Assembly (NCBI GenBank): GCA_017654935.2
Contig: CM065690.1
Coordinates: forward strand, 971,914-1,035,913
From: Phymorhynchus buccinoides
Lineage: Eukaryota; Mollusca; Gastropoda; Neogastropoda; Raphitomidae
Length of the DNA stretch: 64,000 nucleotides
Reading direction: 5' to 3'
Under the pieces are notes generated by a model. That model worked only from the letters and a program-made list of their open reading frames with translations, was not told the origin of the DNA and ran no database searches. Positions within the stretch are counted from its first letter, which is position 1. Each line of letters begins with the position of its first letter. Below, piece after piece: positions 44,420-57,353 of the stretch. Made by a program: the position numbers and the translations under genes.

Positions 44420-45405
44420 TCACTTTGGTATCAATGTTAAGTGGATAATGTTTCTGACAGTTGTATATAAGAACCTTATCTCAATCTCTGACAAAAACAA
44501 ATCCTTTTGATCACAGTTTTATCTTGTTCTCTGCAATGTAATCCAACGTTTTAAAAATCTTGACAACAAAGTTAATTTTTTCTTGACATCTCAATTTCCA
44601 TACAGTAATCTAATTATCTGAAAATCTTTCCAGCAAACGTCATTTTATTTTCCACTTTCTTTCCCAGATTTTGGTTTTTGTAATTCTTTCATAGCATTTT
44701 CAATTTTGCATGAAACTGGTTCCTTGACAGAGGTACCCACTACAAGACACACACAGCGGCTGAAGTTAACAGCGCTGGAAAAAACAGATGGCAGAAGATT
44801 GAACATTGAGACTGAGAGATATCTTAAATCTTTGTTTTCTTTGCTTTTCTTCTACATTTTCACAATCAAGTCTAACTTATTCACACCTATGCTTCACTAA
44901 CACGTCATAACCACTTTAAAGAAAAGTGACAAATGACAATGTGTAAATACATAAACTAGAAACTGTAGAAAGCCGGTTAAGGCTATGACCACAATATATT
45001 TTTGTTTTTTGTTTGTTCGTTTTTTGTTTAAATTAAACAGCTTGAAGCTAAAAGACCCCAAAAAGCATTGATGCCCGAATACTTTTTTAACCCCAGTTTT
45101 CTTTCACAAAATAACTCCGCTGGGTTGTAAACGAAACGCGAAAGAAAAAAGGACGTCCAGCACAGAGGTTACAAGGAGCTCTCTATGACTAAAGACAGAG
45201 ACGGACTGGCCAGTGGGCCATAACCAACAACACAGCGACACCATGACGACCATCGCTAGGACACCAGGGCCTGAATTATAGATACCCCTTATCTCAGGTC
45301 ATCCAAGACAGTGGTCACACTTCAGCCTGCCGTATGGCCCCGGGCTGGAAGGGTCTGTGAGGCAGCGTGTTACCTAGCATTGCGCACCCGTCTCTAGACT
45401 ACTGA
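44420..45405. other. Unassigned intronic DNA
   Basis: AT-rich, no convincing exon on either strand. A missing CCDC81 exon could be hidden here. Confidence 0.4.
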
Positions 45406-45411
45406 GTCTAG

Positions 45412-46936
45412 GTGTCCCCAATTTTGTTTCTATGTGTCCCCATCTCTATGTGTCCCCATCTGTATGTGTCCCTGTTTCTATGTGTCCCCAATTTTGTCTC
45501 TATGTGTCCCCATCTCTGTGTCCCTGCTCTGTGTGTCCCCAATTTTGTCTCTATGTGTCCCCATCTCTATGTGTCCCTGTTTCTGTGTGTCCATAATTTT
45601 GTCTCTATGTGTCCCCATCTCTATGTGTCCCCGCTCTATGTGTCCCCAATTTTGTCTCTATGTGTCCCCCCATCTCTATGTGCCCCTGTTTCTGTATGTC
45701 CATAATTTTGTCTCTATGTGCCCCCATCTCTATGTGTCCCCATCTCTATGTGTCCCTGTCTCTATGTGTCCCCAATTTTCTCTATGTGTCCCTGCTCTGT
45801 GTGTCCATAATTTTGTCTCTATGTGTCCCCATCTCTATGTGTCCCCATCTATATGTGTCCCCATCTATATGTGTCCCTGCTTTGTGTGTCCATCATTTTG
45901 TCTCTATGTGTCCCCATCTCTATGTGTCCCCATCTCTATGTGTCCCCATCTCTATGTTTCCCCATCTCTATGTGTCCCTGCTTTGTGTGTCCATCATTTT
46001 GTCTCTATGTGTCCCAATCTCTATGTGTCCCCATCTCTATGTGTCCCCATCTCTATGTGTCCCCATCTCTACATCTCTATGTGTCCCCATCTCTATGTGT
46101 CCCTGCTTTGTGTGCCCATAATGTTGTCTCTATGTGTCCCCATCTCTATGTGTCCCCATCTCTATGTGTCCCCCATCTCTGTGTCCCTGTCTCTGTGTGC
46201 CCATAATGTTGTCTCTATGTGTCCCCATCTCTATGTGTCCCCATCTCTATGTGTCCCTGCTCTGTGTCCCCATAATGTTGTCTCTATGTGTCCCCATCTC
46301 TATGTGTCCCCATCTCTATGTGTCCCCATCTCTATGTGTCCCCTGCTTTGTGTGTCCCTGCTCTGTGTGTCCCTGTCTCTGTGTGTCCCTGCTCTGTGTG
46401 TCCCCATCTCTATGTGTCCCCATCTCTATATGTGTCCCCATCTCTATGTGTCCCCATCTCTATGTGTCCCCCATCTCTATGTGTCCCCATCTCTATGTGT
46501 CCCTGCTTTGTGTGCCCATAATGTGGTCTCTATGTGTCCCCATCTCTATGTGTCCCCATCTCTATGTGTCCCTGCTTTGTGTGCCCATAATGTTGTCTCT
46601 ATGTGTCCCCATCTCTATGTGTCCCCATCTCTATGTGTCCCCATCTCTATGTGTCCCCATCTCTATGTGTCCCCATCTCTATGTGTCCCTGCTTTGTGTG
46701 CCCATAATGTGGTCTCTATGTGTCCCCATCTCTATGTGTCCCCATCTCTATGTGTCCCCATCTCTATGTGTCCCCATCTCTATGTGTCCCTGCTTTGTGT
46801 GTCCATAATTTTGTCTCTATGTGTCCCCATCTCTATGTGTCCCCATCTCTATGTGTCCCCATCTCTATGTGTCCCCATCTCTATGTGTCCCCATCTCTAT
46901 GTGTCCCTGCTCTGTGTGTCCATAATTTGGTCTCTA
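45412..46936. repeat. 16-bp minisatellite, about 95 copies
   Basis: The unit CTCTATGTGTCCCCAT and variants (CTGCTTTGTGTGTCC, AATTTTGTCT, ATAATGTTGTCT) fills 1.5 kb. No frame of the unit contains a stop, so 600-codon open frames appear; with a 16-base period the phase rotates and none is a gene. Larger composite units with CCATAATTTTGTCT recur every 80-150 bases. Confidence 0.96.
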
Positions 46937-47364
46937 TTTCCCAACAACAACATGGTAATACAAAAGCTGTATGGCTGTAACATCATGATCTATGATCTAT
47001 TCATTCAGCAAAAGCATAAGAAAGATAAGGGTTTTGAAAGCAATAATGATAACAAAATGGATGTGCATCGCACACAAAATATCTGTGTGCATAAACAACA
47101 AAAACAATTATGTGCGCGCACACACTCACACATAAATCAAGAGAAAAGCATATTTTTAAACAGAAACAATTTTCAAACAAAAATCAAGAGAAAAGCATGT
47201 TTTAAAAACAAAAATAATTGTCAATCATCCAGTTGACAAAAAAACAAAAATACACGCAGGCAATGTCCATAAACTTCAAACAATGTTGTTATTTTTGTAT
47301 ATTTGTGTACTTCTTTTTATTCCACAAAATGTTGAACAAAACGTGTCAATAACTTCTTCTTCTT

Positions 47365-47690
47365 TCGCGTTCCCGGGCCATAAGGCCATAATGGGTACGT
47401 ATGTGTCCGTTTTTCCAGTTTTCACTGGTCTCCTCGCGGCATCCAGCCGACACATTCCGATTTCGGAGGAGCTCAAAGGAGAAAACTATAAATATGGAAG
47501 ATTTTTTTTCTAAAAAAGGCAAGAGAATAGGCCCCAAAGACAGAAAGATAGTAGATGACACAAAGCAAGGAAAAAAGGCGGAGTCAAAGAGAGAGACAGA
47601 TTAAAGGAAGTTACAAGCACAGAACTTCCAGAAGGTGGGGGAACCTGTTTGTACGGAAGACCCACCCCGGTATCCCTACGAGGGTGTGTC
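47365..47690. mobile_element. Dispersed repeat family R3, copy 2
   Basis: Shares GGCCATAAGGCCATAATGGG, CACATTCCGATTTCGGAG, GAGCTCAAAGGAGA and CCAGAAGGTGGGGGAACCTG with 17455-17650. It carries an internal A-rich and GA-rich insertion. Confidence 0.75.
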
Positions 47691-48204
47691 AATAACAATT
47701 CCTACAGAAAACTGTTTTGTAACATTTCGGTTCTCTCTTTCACACACTATCGACTGAATTTTAACAAAGAAAAAACCCCCACATTGAACGCTTGCAGACA
47801 AACAAAAGCTTCGTAGTTTTCTCTTTTGAATCTTTCTGTTTTGACAGCTTAGGAACAAAAAGGAACAAAAGCGACAGACAGACAGACAGACACACAGACA
47901 GACAGACAGACAGACAGACACGTTGCCAACGGAAGAGAAAGCTTTGTTTCTTTTTGCTTCTACCCTGGCAGAATATTGATGAGGCGATGGTTGATAGAAG
48001 CAAGGAGAGAGGAGAGCGTTGCTGATAGGAAGCAGAGTGTTTATTGCCTGTTCTTTATGAGGCCTCCGTGAAATATGCATGGAACTCCAAGGGGGGTGTC
48101 TCTGTTATGGCCTCTTCATCTTTTCACGCCATCTTTGTAGGCATGGATGCAGGCACTCGAGAATACAAAGACTCAGGCCAACATACCTAGCATGTAGAAA
48201 CACA

Positions 48205-48430
48205 CTCACATACTCTCTCTCTCTGCCTGTCGATCTGTCTCTCTCTCTCTGCCTGTCGATCTGTCTCTCTCTCTATGCCTGTCAATCTGTCTCTCTCTCT
48301 ATGCCTGTCGATCTGTCTCTCTCTCTATGCCTGTCGATCTGTCTCTCTCTCTATGCCTGTCGATCTGTCTCTCTCTCTATGCCTGTCGATCTGTCTCTCT
48401 CTCTCTCGGATGGTTTATTTCTCATCATGG

Positions 48431-48470
<40 letters not shown>
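48205..48470. repeat. 26-bp CT-rich minisatellite
   Basis: Seven or eight copies of CTCTCTCTCTATGCCTGTCG plus ATCTGT, running into pure CT. Confidence 0.92.
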
Positions 48471-48477
<7 letters not shown>

Positions 48478-48479
48478 AA

Positions 48480-48530
48480 ACTCTCACCATCCATCTTTTT
48501 TGGCATGTAGACATCGTCTGTCTCATCTCA
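48480..48530 (-). repeat. Old copy of the exon A donor edge
   Basis: CTCTCACCATCCATCTTTTT then TGGCATGTAGACATCG corresponds to the 50571-57353 unit (CTCTCACCATCATTCAAGTC..TCTTCTTGGGCATGTACACATCGG) with a deletion and substitutions. A similar relic is at 49044-49098 (CACTGGCTATCATTGAAATC then ATCCATGAATTTCTTTGGCA). Confidence 0.65.
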
Positions 48531-48539
48531 ACCTCTCTT

Positions 48540-48705
48540 TCTGTCTGTCTTTGTCTCACTCTCTGTCTATTCCTCTCTGCCTGTCTTTGTCTCACTCTCT
48601 GTCTATTCCTCTCTGTCTGTCTTTGTCTCACTCTCTGTCTATTCCTCTCTGTCTGTCTTTGTCTCACTCTCTGTCTATTCCTCTCTGCCTGTCTGTCTGT
48701 TATTA
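48540..48705. repeat. 36-bp minisatellite, four copies
   Basis: The unit is TTTGTCTCACTCTCTGTCTA followed by TTCCTCTCTGTCTGTC. Confidence 0.93.
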
Positions 48706-49399
48706 TAACTTTGTTATTGCTAAATTATTAACAAGTTTTGTATTTACCTTATTTCATGTTTCCTCTCTCTCTCTCTTTTGTGTGTGTGAGAGAGAGGGGG
48801 GAGGGGGAGGGAGAGACTGATGGTTTTGTTGTCACATCTATTTTTTCTTCTTAATGGATACTTGTTCAATAATTATTTTTGCATGCTTCATTATTTTTGT
48901 GTTGAATATATTGATTTTCTTGCATGTTTGTTTGAGGGCAAGATGTAAAAAGCCCATTGTGTGCTTACTCTTTTTCCCTGAGTAAAAAAGTTTTGTTCGT
49001 TCGTTCTGTTCTTCTCACCCACCACCCCCCTCTCTCCCTGTCTCTCTCACTGGCTATCATTGAAATCATCCATGAATTTCTTTGGCATGCAGATATCAGT
49101 CCGTTTCTATCTGTCTCTCTCTCTCTCTCTGACTTATCCTTTTTACCCTCAATAAAACATTAATATTTCGTATCTTTCTCTCTCTCTCTCTCTCTCTGTC
49201 TATCTCTTTCTGTCTGTGTTCTCTCTCTCTCACTCTCTATACTTCATATATATACATTATCTGCAATGTTAAAAATTTGGGACTTTACTGTTGCACTGCC
49301 TCCGGGCATTGTCTCCAGGATCGTTCCCACCATCTTTATATCTACTAATGCCCCATGTGTATCTGTTCCAGACCGGAGGACATATTTTCATTCACTCTC

Positions 49400-50245
49400 T
49401 CTGTCTCTCTCTCACTCACCGTCATTCAAATCCTCCACATCAGGTGGTTCCTGTCTCTCTCTGTCTCCCTATCTGTCTCTCTCTCTCTGTGTCTTCCCTC
49501 ACCTATCTCTCTCACACACTAACACACTCACCGTCATTCAAATCCTCCACATCAGGTGGTTCCTGTCTCTCTCTCTGTCTCCCTATCTGTCTCTCTCTCT
49601 CTCTGTGTCTCTTTCCCTCTCTCTCTCTCTCACACACACAAACACACTCACCGTCATTCAAGTCCTCCACATCAGGTGGTTCCTGTCTCTCTCTCTGTCT
49701 CCCTATCTGTCTCTCTCTCTCTGTGTTTCCCACCTCTCTCTCTCTCTCACACAAACACCCTCACCGTCATTCAAATCCTCCACATCAGGTGGTTCCTGTC
49801 TCTCTCTCTGTCTCCCTATCTGTCTCTCTCTCTCTGTGTTTCCCACCTCTCTCTCTCTCACACTAACACACTCACCGTCATTCAAGTCCTCCACATCAGG
49901 TGGTTCCTGTCTCTCTCTGTCTCCCTATCTGTCTCTCTCTCTCTGTGTTTCCCACCTCTCTCTCTCTCTCACACAAACACACTCACCGTCATTCAAGTCC
50001 TCCATTATTTTCTTGGGCATGTACACATCGGGGTGTTCCTGCCTCCCTCTGTCAATGTCTGTCTCTGTCTGTCTCTCTCTCTCTCTCTGTGTCTCACTCA
50101 CCGTCATTCAAGTCCTCCATTATTTTCTTGGGCACGTACACATCGGGGGGTTCCTGCCTCCCTCTGTCAATGTCTGTCTCCCTCTCTCTCTCTGTGTCTC
50201 ACTCACCGTCATTCAAGTCCTCCATTATTTTCTTGGGCATGGACA
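49400..50245 (-). repeat. Diverged outer part of the exon A donor-edge array
   Basis: Eight or so larger units (90-125 bp). On the minus strand five keep GAACCACCTGATGTGGAGGA then CTTGAATGACGGTGAGTG, i.e. EPPDVEDLNDG with the YMPKKIM codons deleted. The three nearest the main array have VYMPKKIMEDLNDG restored (with CCCAAGAAAATAATGG). The intronic part is expanded CT-rich sequence. These are older relatives of the 50571-57353 units. Confidence 0.88.
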
Positions 50246-50249
50246 CATT

Positions 50250-50571
50250 ATGTGTATTGATTGTTGACGACGAGATGTATTCCAAATGTTGTTATTTGAT
50301 TGACTGCTATAAGTTAATAATGGTTATTGATTCTCTCTCTCTCTCTCTCACATTGTCTGTCAGTCAGTCTCTCTCTCTCTGTGTTTTAAATATGCACATT
50401 TCTAAGTTCATGTAATGAATTTTAATAATTATTTGGTTGGTATAATTTTGTTTCACACGTTTGATTAATGTTCTTTCAGTTATGTTGTATATCTGTCATG
50501 TTGTTGCACTTAACCTGAATTTCTCTTTTTGAGATATTAAAGTATACTTGAACTTGAACTTGAACTTGAAC
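50250..50571 (+). mobile_element. Retroposon with (TTGAAC)n tail inserted in the exon-edge array
   Basis: The array unit is interrupted at GGGCATGGACACATT and resumes at CATCGGGGGGTTCC. The insert ends TTTCTCTTTTTGAGATATTA then AAGTATACTTGAACTTGAAC, an ending also present at 26790-26830 and 60640-60690. Internal CT runs obscure its structure. Confidence 0.7.
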
Positions 50572-53500
50572 ATCGGGGGGTTCCTGTCTCTGTCTCTCTA
50601 TGTCTCTGTCTCTCTCACCATCATTCAAGTCCTCCATGATCTTCTTGGGCATGTACACATCGGGGGGTTCCTGTCTCTGTCTCTCTATGTCTCTGTCTCT
50701 CTCACCATCATTCAAGTCCTCCATGATCTTCTTGGGCATGTACACATCGGGGGGTTCCTGTCTCTGTCTCTGTATGTCTCTGTCTCACTCACCATCATTC
50801 AAGTCCTCCATGATCTTCTTGGGCATGTACACATCGGGGGGTTCCTGTCTCTCTCTCTCACCATCATTCAAGTCCTCCATGATCTTCTAGGGCATGTACA
50901 CATCGGGGGGTTCCTGTCTCTCTGTCTCTCTCACCATCATTCAAGTCCTCCATGATCTTCTTGGGCATGTACACATCGGGGGGTTCCTGTCTCTCTCACT
51001 CACCATCATTCAAGTCCTCCATGATCTTCTTGGGCATGTACACATCGGGGGGTTCCTGTCTCTCTCACCATCATTCAAGTCCTCCATGATCTTCTTGGGC
51101 ATGTACACATCGGGGGGTTCCTGTCTCTCTCACTCACCATCATTCAAGTCCTCCATGATCTTCTAGGGCATGTACACATCGGGGGGTTCCTGTCTCTCTC
51201 ACCATCATTCAAGTCCTCCATGATCTTCTAGGGCATGTACACATCGGGGGGTTCCTGTCTGTCTCACTCACCATCATTCAAGTCCTCCATGATCTTCTAG
51301 GGCATGTACACATCGGGGGGTTCCTGTCTCTCTCACCATCATTCAAGTCCTCCATGATCTTCTTGGGCATGTACACATCGGGGGGTTCCTGTCTCTCTCA
51401 CTCACCATCATTCAAGTCCTCCATGATCTTCTAGGGCATGTACACATCGGGGGGTTCCTGTCTCTCTCACCATCATTCAAATCCTCCATGATCTTCTTGG
51501 GCATGTACACATCGGGGGGTTCCTGTCTGTCTCTCTCACTCACCATCATTCAAGTCCTCCATGATCTTCTTGGGCATGTACACATCGGGGGGTTCCTGTC
51601 TGTCTCTCTCACTCACCATCATTCAAGTCCTCCATGATCTTCTTGGGCATGTACACATCGGGGGGTTCCTGTCTCTCTCACTCACCATCATTCAAGTCCT
51701 CCATGATCTTCTAGGGCATGTACACATCGGGGGGTTCCTGTCTCTCTCACTCACCATCATTCAAATCCTCCATGATCTTCTTGGGCATGTACACATCGGG
51801 GGGTTCCTGTCTCTCTCACTCACCATCATTCAAATCCTCCATGATCTTCTTGGGCATGTACACATCGGGGGGTTCCTGTCTCTCTCACTCACCATCATTC
51901 AAGTCCTCCATGATCTTCTTGGGCATGTACACATCGGGGGGTTCCTGTCTCTCTCACCATCATTCAAGTCCTCCATGATCTTCTTGGGCATGTACACATC
52001 GGGGGGTTCCTGTCTGTCTCTCTCACTCACCATCATTCAAGTCCTCCATGATCTTCTTGGGCATGTACACATCGGGGGGGGTTCTCTGTCTCTCTCACCA
52101 TCATTCAAGTCCTCCATGATCTTCTTGGGCATGTACACATCGGGGGGTTCCTGTCTGTCTCTCTCACCATCATTCAAGTCCTCCATGATCTTCTTGGGCA
52201 TGTACACATCGGGGGGTTCCTGTCTGTCTCTCTCACCATCATTCAAGTCCTCCATGATCTTCTTGGGCATGTACACATCGGGGGGTTCCTGTCTCTCTCT
52301 CTCACCATCATTCAAGTCCTCCATGATCTTCTAGGGCATGTACACATCGGGGGGTTCCTGTCTGTCTCACTCACCATCATTCAAGTCCTCCATGATCTTC
52401 TTGGGCATGTACACATCGGGGGGTTCTCTGTCTCTCTCACCATCATTCAAATCCTCCATGATCTTCTTGGGCATGTACACATCGGGGGGTTCCTGTCTCT
52501 CTCACTCACCATCATTCAAGTCCTCCATGATCTTCTTGGGCATGTACACATCGGGGGGTTCCTGTCTCTCTCTCTCACCATCATTCAAGTCCTCCATGAT
52601 CTTCTTGGGCATGTACACATCGGGGGGTTCCTGTCTCTCTCTCTCACCATCATTCAAGTCCTCCATGATCTTCTTGGGCATGTACACATCGGGGGGTTCC
52701 TGTCTCTCTCACCATCATTCAAATCCTCCATGATCTTCTTGGGCATGTACACATCGGGGGGTTCCTGTCTCTCTCTCTCTCTCACCATCATTCAAATCCT
52801 CCATGATCTTCTTGGGCATGTACACATCGGGGGGTTCCTGTCTCTCTCACTCACCATCATTCAATTCCTCCATGATCTTCTTGGGCATGTACACATCGGG
52901 GGGTTCCTGTCTCTCTCACTCACCATCATTCAAGTCCTCCATGATCTTCTTGGGCATGTACACATCGGGGGGTTCCTGTCTCTCTCTCACCATCATTCAA
53001 GTCCTCCATGATCTTCTTGGGCATGTACACATCGGGGGGTTCCTGTCTCTCTCACTCACCATCATTCAAGTCCTCCATGTCCTCCATCTTCTTGGGCATG
53101 TACACATCGGGGGGTTCCTGTCTCTCTCTCTCACCATCATTCAAGTCCTCCATGATCTTCTTGGGCATGTACACATCGGGGGGTTCCTGTCTGTCTCTCT
53201 CACCATCATTCAAGTCCTCCATGATCTTCTAGGGCATGTACACATCGGGGGGTTCCTGTCTCTCTCACTCACCATCATTCAAGTCCTCCATGATCTTCTT
53301 GGGCATGTACACATCGGGGGGTTCCTGTCTCTCTCTCTCACCATCATTCAAGTCCTCCATGATCTTCTTGGGCATGTACACATCGGGGGGTTCCTGTCTC
53401 TCTCACTCACCATCATTCAAGTCCTCCATGATCTTCTAGGGCATGTACACATCGGGGGGTTCCTGTCTCTCTCACTCACCATCATTCAAGTCCTCCATGA

Positions 53501-56500
53501 TCTTCTAGGGCATGTACACATCGGGGGGTTCCTGTCTCTCTCACCATCATTCAAGTCCTCCATGATCTTCTTGGGCATGTACACATCGGGGGGTTCCTGT
53601 CTCTCTCTCTCACCATCATTCAAGTCCTCCATGATCTTCTTGGGCATGTACACATCGGGGGGTTCCTGTCTCTCTCACTCACCATCATTCAAGTCCTCCA
53701 TGATCTTCTTGGGCATGTACACATCGGGGGGTTCCTGTCTCTCTCACTCACCATCATTCAAGTCCTCCATGATCTTCTAGGGCATGTACACATCGGGGGG
53801 TTCCTGTCTCTCTCTCTCACCATCATTCAAATCCTCCATGATCTTCTTGGGCATGTACACATCGGGGGGTTCCTGTCTCTCTCTCTCACCATCATTCAAG
53901 TCCTCCATGATCTTCTTGGGCATGTACACATCGGGGGGTTCCTGTCTCTCTCACTCACCATCATTCAATTCCTCCATGATCTTCTTGGGCATGTACACAT
54001 CGGGGGGTTCCTGTCTCTCTCACTCACCATCATTCAATTCCTCCATGATCTTCTTGGGCATGTACACATCGGGGGGTTCCTGTCTGTCTCTCTCACTCAC
54101 CATCATTCAAATCCTCCATGATCTTCTTGGGCATGTACACATCGGGGGGTTCCTGTCTCTCTCTCTCACCATCATTCAAGTCCTCCATGATCTTCTTGGG
54201 CATGTACACATCGGGGGGTTCCTGTCTGTCTCTCTCACTCACCATCATTCAAATCCTCCATGATCTTCTTGGGCATGTACACATCGGGGGGTTCCTGTCT
54301 GTCTCTCTCACCATCATTCAAGTCCTCCATGATCTTCTTGGGCATGTACACATCGGGGGGTTCCTGTCTGTCTCTCTCACTCACCATCATTCAAGTCCTC
54401 CATGATCTTCTTGGGCATGTACACATCGGGGGGTTCCTGTCTGTCTCTCTCACCATCATTCAAGTCCTCCATGATCTTCTTGGGCATGTACACATCGGGG
54501 GGTTCCTGTCTCTCTCACCATCATTCAAGTCCTCCATGATCTTCTTGGGCATGTACACATCGGGGGGTTCCTGTCTCTCTCACTCACCATCATTCAAGTC
54601 CTCCATGATCTTCTTGGGCATGTACACATCGGGGGGTTCCTGTCTCTCTCACTCACCATCATTCAAGTCCTCCATGATCTTCTAGGGCATGTACACATCG
54701 GGGGGTTCCTGTCTCTCTCACTCACCATCATTCAAGTCCTCCATGATCTTCTTGGGCATGTACACATCGGGGGGTTCCTGTCTCTCTCACTCACCATCAT
54801 TCAAATCCTCCATGATCTTCTAGGGCATGTACACATCGGGGGGTTCCTGTCTCTCTCACTCACCATCATTCAAGTCCTCCATGATCTTCTTGGGCATGTA
54901 CACATCGGGGGGTTCCTGTCTCTCTCACTCACCATCATTCAAGTCCTCCATGATCTTCTAGGGCATGTACACATCGGGGGGTTCCTGTCTCTCTCACTCA
55001 CCATCATTCAAGTCCTCCATGATCTTCTTGGGCATGTACACATCGGGGGGTTCCTGTCTCTCTCACCATCATTCAAGTCCTCCATGATCTTCTTGGGCAT
55101 GTACACATCGGGGGGTTCCTGTCTCTCTCACCATCATTCAAGTCCTCCATGATCTTCTTGGGCATGTACACATCGGGGGGTTCCTGTCTCTCTCTCTCAC
55201 CATCATTCAAATCCTCCATGATCTTCTAGGGCATGTACACATCGGGGGGTTCCTGTCTCTCTCACTCACCATCATTCAAGTCCTCCATGATCTTCTTGGG
55301 CATGTACACATCGGGGGGTTCCTGTCTCTCTCTCACTCACCATCATTCAAATCCTCCATGATCTTCTAGGGCATGTACACATCGGGGGGTTCCTGTCTCT
55401 CTCACTCACCATCATTCAATTCCTCCATGATCTTCTTGGGCATGTACACATCGGGGGGTTCCTGTCTCTCTCACTCACCATCATTCAAGTCCTCCATGAT
55501 CTTCTTGGGCATGTACACATCGGGGGGTTCCTGTCTCTCTCACTCACCATCATTCAAGTCCTCCATGATCTTCTTGGGCATGTACACACGGGGGGTTTCG
55601 GGGGGTTCTGTCTGTCTCTCTCACTCACCATCATTCAAGTCCTCCATGATCTTCTTGGGCATGTACACATCGGGGGGTTCCTGTCTCTCTCACCATCATT
55701 CAAGTCCTCCATGATCTTCTAGGGCATGTACACATCGGGGGGTTCCTGTCTCTCTCACTCACCATCATTCAAGTCCTCCATGATCTTCTTGGGCATGTAC
55801 ACATCGGGGGGTTCCTGTCTCTCTCTTCTCACCATCATTCAAGTCCTCCATGATCTTCTTGGGCATGTACACATCGGGGGGTTCCTGTCTGTCTCTCTCA
55901 CCATCATTCAAGTCCTCCATGATCTTCTTGGGCATGTACACATCGGGGGGTTCCTGTCTCTCTCACTCACCATCATTCAAGTCCTCCATGATCTTCTTGG
56001 GCATGTACACATCGGGGGGTTCCTGTCTCTCTCTCTCACCATCATTCAAGTCCTCCATGATCTTCTTGGGCATGTACACATCGGGGGGTTCCTGTCTCTC
56101 TCACCATCATTCAAGTCCTCCATGATCTTCTTGGGCATGTACACATCGGGGGGTTCCTGTCTGTCTCACTCACCATCATTCAAGTCCTCCATGATCTTCT
56201 AGGGCATGTACACATCGGGGGGTTCCTGTCTCTCTCACTCACCATCATTCAAGTCCTCCATGATCTTCTAGGGCATGTACACATCGGGGGGTTCCTGTCT
56301 CTCTCACTCACCATCATTCAAGTCCTCCATGATCTTCTAGGGCATGTACACATCGGGGGGTCCTCTCTGTCTCTCTCACTCACCATCATTCAAGTCCTCC
56401 ATGATCTTCTTGGGCATGTACACATCGGGGGGTTCCTGTCTCTCTGTCTCTCTCACCATCATTCAAATCCTCCATGATCTTCTAGGGCATGTACACATCG

Positions 56501-57353
56501 GGGGGTTCCTGTCTCTCTGTCTCTCTCACCATCATTCAAATCCTCCATGATCTTCTTGGGCATGTACACATCGGGGGGTTCCTGTCTCTCTCACTCACCA
56601 TCATTCAAGTCCTCCATGATCTTCTTGGGCATGTACACATCGGGGGGTTCCTGTCTCTCTCACTCACCATCATTCAAGTCCTCCATGATCTTCTTGGGCA
56701 TGTACACATCGGGGGGTTCCTGTCTCACTCACCATCATTCAAGTCCTCCATGATCTTCTTGGGCATGTACACATCGGGGGGTTCCTGTCTCTCTCACCAT
56801 CATTCAAATCCTCCATGATCTTCTTGGGCATGTACACATCGGGGGGTTCCTGTCTCTCTCACTCACCATCATTCAAGTCCTCCATGATCTTCTAGGGCAT
56901 GTACACATCGGGGGGTTCCTGTCTCTCTCTCTCACCATCATTCAAGTCCTCCATGATCTTCTAGGGCATGTACACATCGGGGGGTTCCTGTCTCTCTCAC
57001 TCACCATCATTCAAGTCCTCCATGATCTTCTTGGGCATGTACACATCGGGGGGTTCCTGTCTCTCTGTCTCTCTCACCATCATTCAAATCCTCCATGATC
57101 TTCTTGGGCATGTACACATCGGGGGGTTCCTGTCTCTCTCTCTCTCTCACCATCATTCAAATCCTCCATGATCTTCTTGGGCATGTACACATCGGGGGGT
57201 TCCTGTCTGTCTCTCTCACCATCATTCAAGTCCTCCATGATCTTCTTGGGCATGTACACATCGGGGGGTTCCTGTCTCTCTCACTCACCATCATTCAAGT
57301 CCTCCATGATCTTCTTGGGCATGTACACATCGGGGGGTTCCTGTCTCACTCAC
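50571..57353 (-). repeat. Exon-edge satellite: about 100 copies of a CCDC81 exon end with its splice donor
   Basis: Read on the minus strand each unit (about 65-77 bp) is GAACCCCCCGATGTGTACAT, GCCCAAGAAGATCATGGAGG, ACTTGAATGATG, then GTGAGTGAGAGAGACAG or GTGAGAGAGACAG. The first 52 bases equal the end of the exon at 57354-57609, the rest equals the start of its intron, so each unit re-creates the exon/intron junction with a GTGAGT or GTGAGA donor. Two main subtypes exist at one codon: CCCAAGAAG and CCCTAGAAG, the latter an in-frame stop. A second variable site is AAGTCC/AAATCC/AATTCC. All copies have one orientation. Confidence 0.97.

Noticed and set aside
45434..47236. 600-codon open frame
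   Set aside because: It spans the 16-bp satellite, whose unit lacks stops in every frame; no domain or start context.
49266..50267. 333-codon Ser/Leu-rich frame
   Set aside because: CT-rich microsatellite plus the antisense of diverged exon-edge copies.
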